Part shown: in pieces, positions 7,074-11,745 of the stretch | Numbering within the stretch: the first letter of the stretch is position 1 | How the letters are laid out: each line of letters opens with the position of its first letter | Source of the DNA: JBBQXY01 sp051004815 | GTDB lineage: Bacteria; Chloroflexota; Ktedonobacteria; Ktedonobacterales; Ktedonobacteraceae | NCBI GenBank assembly: GCA_051004815.1 | Contig: JBPCJY010000216.1 | Location: 1 to 11,745, forward strand | DNA: 11,745 nucleotides | Direction of reading: 5' to 3' | The notes under the pieces: generated by a model | Database searches by the model: none | Seen by the model: only the letters and a program-made list of their open reading frames with translations | What the model was told of the DNA's origin: nothing | Translations under genes and position numbers: made by a program

Positions 7074-8521
7074 CTATAGTGAACCGCCTGTGCTGATCTC
7101 TGGCTCCGCGACTCTCGATTCGGCCTCGCCATAGGTTGGGTCGAGCATGACCCGATGGGTCGCCCGACGAGGACGCAAGTAGACAAGATAGTAGATGCCT
7201 GCCACAAGAAAGATGGCTACGCAGATACCCATATCGGAGAGCGACTGCTGGGTAAAAACGACCACGCATCCCACCAACCCAATAATCGGCCACAACGGCC
7301 ATAAGGGCATTTTATAGGGACGAATCAGACCGCGCTGCGTGAGGCGACTCACAAGGGCCGCCAGTGCTACTAGACCATAGAGGACGACCAGGAGTACGCC
7401 GGTAAAGGTGACCAAGGCAGCGACATTCGAGAAGTAGGTCAGCAGCCCTCCTACGACACCGAGCAAAGCCGTTGCCACCCAGGGCGATTTGAACCTGGGA
7501 TGAGTGATGGCAAGCCAGCGACTTATGGGTTCTGGCCAGGTTTTATCGCGCCCTGAGCTATAAAGAACACGCCCATAGCTCAGAAGGATAGCAATGGTGC
7601 CGTTGAAGATAGCACACAGCACCCCAATCAGCACCAGCGTATTGAGTGTGCTGCCTCCGAGTGCCGTTAAAACGTAGGACATGGGAGTGGCCGAAGTGAA
7701 TAGTGCTGAGAGGGATGGCGCACCAAGCAGGGCGGTTGTGACCGGGACAAGTTCGGCTACGATAGTAATACCCAGGCTCCAGAAGACCGCCTTCGCCACG
7801 CCGCTGCGGGGTCCGGCGTCTCCTCGGAGTAGATGATGGGGGAGTCGTAGCCATTGTAGGCAAAAATGGCGGTGGAAACGCCAGTGAGTAAGAGGCCAAG
7901 TGCGATAGGCGAAAGAGCACCATGTGTACCAATTGTCTGTGGCTGAAAGAGAATGCTCAACGACTGGTGGACATGAGTCAGACCCAGAACGCTCATCGTG
8001 CCAACAGCCAGCAGTTCGATGGCTAAAAAGATACCAGTGACGAAGGCATTGGTTCTGATATGCAGGATCGCGATAATGGTGGTTGCCAGCATAATGATGA
8101 GGCCAATCAGATTCGCATTGTTCACTCCCGGCCACAAGAGTGCCACATACTGGCCTGCGCCGAGCGCAATAGAACTAGGAACAAAGACGGTCAGCACGAG
8201 ATAGTCCGCGAAAGCCAGAAATCCAACTGGCCGACCCAGCACGCGTGCAATAATGGAATACTGACCACCTGCGATGGGGAAGGTAGAGCCAAGCTCTCCG
8301 TAACACATCCCCATACCCAATCCAATGACAGCCGCGATGATGAAGGCAAGGAAGGTACCGCTCCCCTGGTTGGCAAAAGCAACTGGAGCGATGATAAAGA
8401 TGGACGCGGTTGGTGTAACGCCAGACACCGTAACACAGATATTGCCGAGTACCCCCATGGCACGGGAGAGTTGTTGTTCATATCTTCTCGTGCCTGTGTT
8501 CTGTGGATTAGCCAGTGACAT
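7074..8521 (-). pseudogene. APC-family amino-acid permease with a one-base frameshift
   Basis: Two overlapping minus-strand frames together make one permease of about 482 residues, normal for the amino acid/polyamine/organocation superfamily (about 12 helices). The N-terminal part starts at the ATG at 8521, behind a strong AAAGGAGG (8530-8537). It carries the typical first-helix region (GNICVTVSGVTPTASIF) and GELGSTFPIAGGQYS, and runs to YSEETPDP. The other frame then continues as GVAKAVFWSLGITIVAEL through the remaining helices to a TAG at 7074-7076. One extra base in the G4 run at 7808-7811 would join them as SEETPDPRSGVAKAV, the usual family loop. Both halves look undecayed, so this is either a very recent mutation or a sequencing error. 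The inner-membrane protein would import amino acids or polyamines; the substrate is not determinable. The P1 peptidase gene lies 146 bases downstream. Confidence 0.85.
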
Positions 8522-8728
8522 TAGGCAAGCCTCCTTTTTATGGGATTTCTTCTACAGCAATAAGCAGTCGCATAACGGGGCGATCTTAACCGTTTGCGAT
8601 CACAACAGCACGCATCTTCCTCCTTTCTGCTCTTCAGCAGTTCTTTCCGAGGCCGATCAACACTCAGCTTTTAGAGAGCACGCACTTCGTCTACCATCTC
8701 ATAAAGCTACCAGGTTGCTATAGTTTCC

Positions 8729-8758
8729 AGTGTAATCTATAAGGATGAGGATTGTCAA
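8729..8758 (-). promoter_or_regulatory. Candidate sigma-70-type promoter for the permease
   Basis: On the minus strand a perfect -35 TTGACA (8753-8758) is followed after 18 bases by a moderate -10 TACACT (8729-8734). Transcription would begin near 8722, giving an untranslated leader of about 200 bases before the permease ATG. A perfect palindrome sits four bases upstream of the -35 box. Confidence 0.55.
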
Positions 8759-8761
8759 TAG

Positions 8762-8781
8762 CCTAACAAACGTTTGTTAGG
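8762..8781. promoter_or_regulatory. Perfect 20-bp palindrome, likely operator
   Basis: The arms CCTAACAAAC and GTTTGTTAGG meet with no spacer and are exact reverse complements. The site lies four bases upstream of the -35 box of the permease promoter, a normal place for a dimeric regulator to act. The no-loop, A/T-flanked form resembles TetR-family operators, but no regulator gene is present in the window. On the plus strand it is followed by TTTTATT, so a weak terminator role was considered. A hairpin with no loop and AT-rich arms would be poor for that, and the facing Nramp remnant is on the other strand. Confidence 0.55.
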
Positions 8782-8817
8782 TTTTATTCAAGTAAGTCAT
8801 CAACAATTCAACAATAT

Positions 8818-9195
8818 TTAGAACGTAATCCCGAAGAGCGCATTGAGCAACCACACCACAACCAGAACGGTGACAGTGACGGTCGTGATCCAGGAGAGGA
8901 TATTTAAGCCTAGCTTATTGGCATGACGCCCCATTAAGCGGCGATTGTTCACCAGCAGAATGACGAAAACCAGTAGAATCGGCATCATCGCAGCATTCAC
9001 GTCTTGCAGTATCACGAGCACTTGAATAAATGGCAAGCCTGGTATCAGTGCGACAATGACGCCAAGCACAATGAGTCCGGTAAAAAGAGATTGGAAAACA
9101 GGTGCTTCTCGGAAGCTGAGCGAAACACCGCGTTCAAAGCCAAACGCTTCACAGATACCGTAACAGGGTGTTAGGGAAAATGTAACCTTGCCCAT
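8818..9195 (-). pseudogene. C-terminal remnant of an Nramp divalent metal transporter
   Basis: The 125-residue frame matches only the last part of an Nramp (MntH-like, proton-coupled Mn2+/Fe2+) transporter. It shows CEAFGFERGVSLSFREAPVF, followed by about three membrane helices (LFTGLIVLGVIVALIPGL, MMPILLVFVILLV, ILSWITTVTVTVLVVVWLL). The charged loop NNRRLMGRHANKLG lies between the last two. Full Nramp proteins have about 400-440 residues and 11-12 helices; here the metal-binding helices 1 and 6 are absent. No Nramp-like sequence continues upstream of 9195 in any frame. Homology seems to start near residue 10, so the ATG at 9195 is probably fortuitous and the breakpoint lies near 9155-9175, beside an inverted repeat. 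The remnant is almost certainly non-functional. It ends with TAA at 8818-8820. Confidence 0.75.
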
Positions 9196-9222
9196 CTAGA
9201 CCAGGACGATAGCCTAACACCC
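9166..9222. repeat. Inverted repeat at the Nramp breakpoint
   Basis: GGGTGTTAGG (9166-9175) and CCTAACACCC (9213-9222) are exact 10-bp reverse complements separated by 37 bases. The pair sits where recognisable Nramp homology ends. It could be the scar of a rearrangement, a small mobile-element end, or a regulatory site. The arms share the heptamer CCTAACA/TGTTAGG with the palindrome at 8762-8781. Confidence 0.45.
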
Positions 9223-9362
9223 GGCAGTCAGGTTTGTACATCAAGTAGTACATGTGAGGTGAGACTTGTAGCCCAAAGAGCGTAATACAATAGGTATCTA
9301 CGAATTTTCCGTGAATCACAAGATCAGGTCTCTTTTAATGAACCAAGTAGAAAGCAATGCTT

Positions 9363-9368
9363 AAGGAG
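9363..9368 (+). promoter_or_regulatory. Shine-Dalgarno that sets the WD40 start
   Basis: AAGGAG lies nine bases before the ATG at 9378, a good ribosome-binding spacing. An in-frame ATG at 9357 lies upstream of this motif and has no comparable site before it. This favours 9378 as the real start. Confidence 0.6.
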
Positions 9369-9377
9369 CTTCTTCGC

Positions 9378-10442
9378 ATGTATGGGTACCAAGAACAGCT
9401 CGTTCTGTCTCTCTCCCGCCGCAGGTTCATCCAGGCCCTGGTGGGAATGACTATTACGTTCAGTGGAGCAAGTTGCGCTTCCTCTGCTTCGTCTCCGGCT
9501 TCCACTCCGACAAAAATGGCAACTCGCTCTACAGCCTCTCTTTCTCCCACAGTTGGTACTACTCTCTACACCTATCAAGGCCATTCCCGTGCTGTGCTGG
9601 CTGTGGATTGGTCGCCTGATGGCACACGCGTTGTATCGGGCAGTGAAGATAAGACGGTGCGAGTCTGGGATGCTTTGAAAGGTAGCAACAGCTTCACTTA
9701 TACTGGTCACACTGATACGGTGACGGCCGTGGATTGGTCGCCTGACGGTACCCGTATTGCTTCGGGAGCCGATGATCGAACGGTGCAGATATGGGATGCT
9801 AGCAATGGAGGTCATCCCTCCTCATATGAGACGCATTATATTTATTATATCCGAGCTCTTGCTGTCGCATGGTCTCCCAATGGCAAGCACATTGCCTCTA
9901 CGGACTCCAGTCAAGTGCAAGTACGAGATGCCGCCACCAGTCGCATCACCTCGACGTGCCGCGGGCATACCGCCGATATCTGGTCCATTGCATGGTCACC
10001 CAACAGTGGACGAATCGCATCGGGGAGCCAGGATAAGACGGTGCAAGTCTGGAATGCCGCTACAGGGAAACCTCTCCTTAGTTATCACGGTCATTCCGAC
10101 GCGGTACGAGCGGTGGCATGGTCTCCCGAAGGCACACGTCTCGCCTCTGCAAGTGAAGACGGGACGGTGCAAATCTGGAATGCCGCTACAGGACAGCACC
10201 TCTACACCTATCACGGTCATTCCTCTGTGGTCTATGCAGTGGCGTGGTCCCCTCAGAGCATGCGCATTGCCTCAGGAGGAGCTGATGTGACGGTGCAAGT
10301 CTGGGATGCCTCCTCAGGAAGCAATGCTTTCACCTATCATGGGCATACGAAGGAAGTCTATGCAGTACAATGGTCGCCTCTTGGCACATCCATCGCTTCA
10401 GGGAGTGAAGACGCGACAGTCCAGGTATGGAAAGCAGCATAA
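9378..10442 (+). CDS. Tat-exported seven-bladed WD40 propeller protein
   Basis: A 354-residue protein from the ATG at 9378. The N-terminus carries a twin-arginine signal, SRRRFIQAL (13-21), followed by a mild hydrophobic stretch (VGMTITFSGA). Cys33 in GASCASS may be a lipid-anchor cysteine, but the preceding residues are a poor lipobox. After a Ser/Thr/Pro-rich linker come seven WD40 repeats of about 42 residues from residue 63. Blades 1, 2 and 4-7 show the pattern GH...V.AV.WSP.G..IASGS.D.TVQVWDA. Blade 3 is degenerate: it lacks the GH and has RD in place of WD. Seven blades are just enough for one closed propeller, probably a protein-interaction scaffold on the outer face of the membrane. 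No catalytic domain is attached, and the partner is unknown. It converges on ndk. A -10-like TACAAT at 9286-9291 is the best promoter candidate, with a poor -35. Confidence 0.92.
   Translation: MYGYQEQLVLSLSRRRFIQALVGMTITFSGASCASSASSPASTPTKMATRSTASLSPTVGTTLYTYQGHSRAVLAVDWSPDGTRVVSGSEDKTVRVWDALKGSNSFTYTGHTDTVTAVDWSPDGTRIASGADDRTVQIWDASNGGHPSSYETHYIYYIRALAVAWSPNGKHIASTDSSQVQVRDAATSRITSTCRGHTADIWSIAWSPNSGRIASGSQDKTVQVWNAATGKPLLSYHGHSDAVRAVAWSPEGTRLASASEDGTVQIWNAATGQHLYTYHGHSSVVYAVAWSPQSMRIASGGADVTVQVWDASSGSNAFTYHGHTKEVYAVQWSPLGTSIASGSEDATVQVWKAA
9564..10439 (+). repeat. Seven tandem WD40-coding repeats of about 126 bp
   Basis: The propeller-coding part is a tandem DNA repeat with a period near 126 bases. 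Recurring words include TATCACGGTCATTCC, GCATGGTC(T/A)CCC and ACGGTGCAAGTCTGG. The last four units are the most alike, which suggests recent duplication or gene conversion among blades 4-7. Length variation by recombination would be expected here. Confidence 0.7.
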
Positions 10443-10780
10443 AGCGTCTGAGGGGTATTCTTCCTGGCAAGCAGTGGAGAAATCCCATTGTACATGGGCA
10501 TGACGAGTTTTGCCAAAGGCCCTCTAGTTGAGCTTTGGCACTGTACGACGTAAGATAGCACAAATGCTACCCAGCCACTTTGGATCCCGCCTTATGCCGA
10601 CGAGATCTGGCCTGATCATTGGCGTCTCTCGACGTTTCTGATCAGTGGCCTATGTTCATACAGCCGCCTCACCTAACGAGGAACGAGGTAAGATAGATAT
10701 GTTACGAAGACACTATACGTCTTGCAGCGTCTTCATGTCAACCAATCCGAACGATATTTCGTCTCTTGCTCCTACACGCG
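10443..10780. other. 338-base gap between convergent WD40 and ndk genes, no gene seen
   Basis: No convincing coding frame is present. The stretch holds several inverted repeats. TGCCAAAG/CTTTGGCA is at 10511-10540. GGCCTGATCA is paired imperfectly with TGATCAGTGGCC at 10609-10650. A weaker GAAGAC/GTCTTC pair lies at about 10706-10734. None is followed by a clear T run on either strand, so terminators for the two convergent genes cannot be assigned with confidence. Confidence 0.5.
10511..10540. terminator. Possible bidirectional terminator hairpin (weak)
   Basis: TGCCAAAG (10511-10518) and CTTTGGCA (10533-10540) form an 8-bp stem with a 14-base loop, about 70 bases past the WD40 stop and 240 bases past the ndk stop. 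There is no U tract after it, only a short TTTT just before it on the plus strand. Termination is suggested by position only. Confidence 0.25.
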
Positions 10781-11242
10781 TTAACGTTCTCGCGACGAAT
10801 AAATAAAGGGGCTAAGCACATCTTCATAGGCAAAAAGTTCTTCCGCTTTAAAGAAGCGTTTCACCTCTACCTCAGCCGTCTCTACCGAATCGGAAGCGTG
10901 TACCAGGTTTGCCTGCACACTCATGGCTAGTTCACCGCGAATCGTGCCGGGACTGGCTTCACGGGCTTTCGTAATGCCACAGAGCAGGCGCACGGTATTC
11001 ACGCAATCAACGCCTTCCCACACACAAGCGATGATCGGAGTGCTGCGCATAAACGTCTTGATCTCTACGAAGAAGTCGCGCCCAACGAGATGGCTATAGT
11101 GTTCATCCAGTAGTTCATCGCTCAACGCGATCATTTTTATACCAACAAGCTTCAGCCCTTTGTGTTCGAGCCGCTTGATAATTTCACCTATCAGATCCCG
11201 CTGCACGGCATCAGGTTTGATAAGCACTAAAGTACGTTCCAT
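10781..11242 (-). CDS. ndk: Nucleoside diphosphate kinase
   Basis: A 153-residue cytoplasmic enzyme that transfers the gamma-phosphate of ATP to nucleoside diphosphates through a phosphohistidine, balancing NTP and dNTP pools. Family landmarks are LIKPDAV (7-13, Lys9), the HY..H segment (48-51), RDFF (55-58), the ACVWEG loop (72-77), SPGTIRGELA (97-106) and the active-site His115 in NLVHASDS. Two positions differ from the usual pattern: GELA replaces the common GDFA/GDLA, and TKAREA (91-96) replaces TNP-x-EA. The catalytic histidine and nucleotide-contact residues are kept, so activity is expected. The ATG at 11242 follows a GAGAGGG about 10 bases upstream. The gene stands alone, with its own strong promoter, divergent from the interrupted gene to its right. 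Confidence 0.97.
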   Translation of the reverse strand: MERTLVLIKPDAVQRDLIGEIIKRLEHKGLKLVGIKMIALSDELLDEHYSHLVGRDFFVEIKTFMRSTPIIACVWEGVDCVNTVRLLCGITKAREASPGTIRGELAMSVQANLVHASDSVETAEVEVKRFFKAEELFAYEDVLSPFIYSSRER

Positions 11243-11302
11243 AGGTAATATTTCCCTCTCTATTATTCGTCTGCTTCATCCAGCACAGACTTCAATTTCC
11301 TT

Positions 11303-11330
11303 ATTATAAGCAAGAGAGAGCAGATGTCAA
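11303..11330 (-). promoter_or_regulatory. Near-consensus sigma-70-type promoter of ndk
   Basis: On the minus strand TTGACA (11325-11330) and TATAAT (11303-11308) both match the consensus exactly, with a 16-base spacer. Transcription should start near 11296, leaving a leader of about 54 bases before the ndk ATG. Confidence 0.8.
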
Positions 11331-11377
11331 GCAGATTTCCCCAGCGATCACCGTGTGGATTATGTTTGCGAATTTTG

Positions 11378-11383
11378 TATAAT
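11378..11383 (+). promoter_or_regulatory. Candidate -10 box for the interrupted gene
   Basis: A consensus TATAAT lies 60 bases before the start at 11441/11444. The -35 region 16-18 bases upstream (around TGTGGATT) is weak. It is divergent from the ndk promoter. Confidence 0.4.
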
Positions 11384-11443
11384 GTCCTCAGGGTATATTG
11401 ATGGCTGTCCTTTGAGGCCAGGTTATGTAGTAAGGGGGTAATG

Positions 11444-11622
11444 ATGAATATTAGAAAAGTGCTTTACTTCGGCTATCATCGATTAAGGGGAAGTTCCTTT
11501 CCCGCGATATATGAAGACCTGGTGAGAGAAGATCATCAGGGTGAAACGGCAGACGCTACAAGGCAGTTATTGGTTGAGTTACTGGCCCATTGTCAACGAT
11601 CAGTACCCTACTATGCTGCGGT
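11444..11622 (+). pseudogene. 5' fragment of a PaaK/CapK-like adenylate-forming enzyme, interrupted by an IS element
   Basis: About 60 residues from the ATG at 11444, which lies six bases after AAGGGGG; an ATG at 11441 is also possible but very close to that site. The sequence ends in QLLVELLAHCQRSVPYYAAV, which resembles the N-terminal signature of phenylacetate-CoA ligase/CapK-like proteins, where a helix is followed by a VPYY motif. The frame then runs into the mobile-element end and stops at 11641 after ITPHA, residues that belong to the element. The catalytic adenylation region is missing here and could lie on the far side of the element, beyond the window. The family call rests on a short segment and is moderate. 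Confidence 0.5.
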
Positions 11623-11624
11623 GA

Positions 11625-11745
11625 TTACTCCCCATGCATAAATGCAGGGGCTTCTTGGGGCAAACCCACGCGGTGTAATCCCACCGCTGTGATGTTTATG
11701 GCAGCATTCAGATCACGATCAATCACCAGGAGGCAACAGGGGCAA
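11625..11745 (-). CDS. tnpB: TnpB RNA-guided nuclease, C-terminal end (partial)
   Basis: Reading from the right edge on the minus strand, 39 codons end with TAA at 11625-11627. CPCC at the edge is the second CxxC pair of the TnpB zinc finger. DRDLNAAINI follows and contains the RuvC-III aspartate and the conserved NAA.NI. The tail (AVGLHRVGLPQEAPAFMHGE) continues through the hairpin at the element end, so the stop codon sits in the right end itself. TnpB is the programmable nuclease ancestor of Cas12; it uses an RNA made from this end of the element to cut DNA and help the element persist. Most of the protein is outside the window, so intactness is unknown. Confidence 0.85.
   Translation of the reverse strand, partial: CPCCLLVIDRDLNAAINITAVGLHRVGLPQEAPAFMHGE
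11630..11650. repeat. Subterminal hairpin of the IS200/IS605 right end
   Basis: CCCC-A-TGCAT (11630-11639) pairs with ATGCA-GGGG (11642-11650) around a two-base AA turn, leaving A11634 as a single bulge. Imperfect hairpins with one unpaired base near the ends are what Y1 (HUH) transposases of this group recognise. The hairpin lies wholly within the last codons of tnpB. Confidence 0.65.

Larger units (their letters stand above)
11621..11745 (-). mobile_element. Right end of an IS200/IS605-type element (tnpB side), partial
   Basis: The element enters from the right edge with tnpB on the minus strand and ends near 11621-11628, where the host reading frame is broken. The inner end carries a bulged hairpin (11630-11650), as expected for subterminal structures in this group. 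These elements have no terminal inverted repeats and make no target duplication, so the exact boundary cannot be fixed from one end. Whether tnpA is present cannot be seen. Confidence 0.75.

Noticed and set aside
6301..7134. 277-codon plus-strand open frame
   Set aside because: It lies opposite the P1 peptidase gene and runs into the gap. Its translation has no recognisable domain and looks like an antisense shadow of a gene with strong family motifs.
7074..8135. Second permease frame taken as a separate 353-residue protein
   Set aside because: Its first 110 or so residues are meaningless sequence overlapping the real N-terminal frame. Only the part after about 7808 is permease, so it is the second half of the frameshifted gene.
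8762..8790. Palindrome plus TTTTATT as an intrinsic terminator
   Set aside because: The palindrome has no loop bases and its arms are AT-rich. There is no plus-strand gene before it to terminate, and its place at a promoter suits an operator better.
9564..10439. Regular DNA repeats as a possible CRISPR array or satellite
   Set aside because: The 126-base period encodes WD40 blades in a continuous frame. There are no short identical repeats with unique spacers.
10455..10553. Short frame after the WD40 gene as a transposase remnant
   Set aside because: About 32 residues containing SGEIPLYMGMTSF recall transposase cores only vaguely. There is no supporting flank or terminal repeat.

Overview
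The window looks like a chromosomal segment of a large-genome, moderate-GC soil bacterium. My best guess is the Ktedonobacteria (Chloroflexota). The guess rests on a giant CHAT/STAND/TPR protein, a Tat-exported WD40 protein, decayed genes and an IS200/IS605-type element lying beside ordinary housekeeping genes (obgE, ndk). This is inference from gene style; no rRNA or other marker is present.

Left part (1-4373). The 3' end of an unrecognised gene overlaps a 58-residue two-helix membrane protein (112-288). Only five bases separate that gene's stop from the stop of a converging gene of about 4 kb on the minus strand. The large gene encodes a CHAT caspase-like protease, a STAND/NB-ARC-type NTPase and nine TPR repeats, with a zinc-ribbon-like insert between the two protease catalytic residues. 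It is the most striking gene in the window and a good candidate for a sensor/effector in cell death or defence.

Middle part (4374-9195, all minus strand). The Obg GTPase is followed by a DmpA-type self-processing aminopeptidase. Upstream of the peptidase lies an amino-acid permease whose frame is broken by what looks like one missing base in a G run (7808-7811). The permease has a recognisable promoter, with a perfect 20-bp palindrome just upstream of the -35 box. Further upstream is the last quarter to third of an Nramp metal transporter, cut off at its 5' side beside an inverted repeat. Permease and peptidase may work together in uptake and hydrolysis of amino-acid or peptide derivatives.

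Right part (9196-11745). A secreted single-propeller WD40 protein on the plus strand converges on nucleoside diphosphate kinase, across 338 bases without a recognised gene. ndk has a near-consensus promoter and is divergent from a gene resembling the start of a PaaK/CapK-like adenylate-forming enzyme. That gene is interrupted after about 60 codons by the right end of an IS200/IS605-type element. The element carries the C-terminus of TnpB (RuvC-III and zinc-finger residues) and a bulged end hairpin, and it runs off the window.

No rRNA, tRNA or CRISPR array was recognised.
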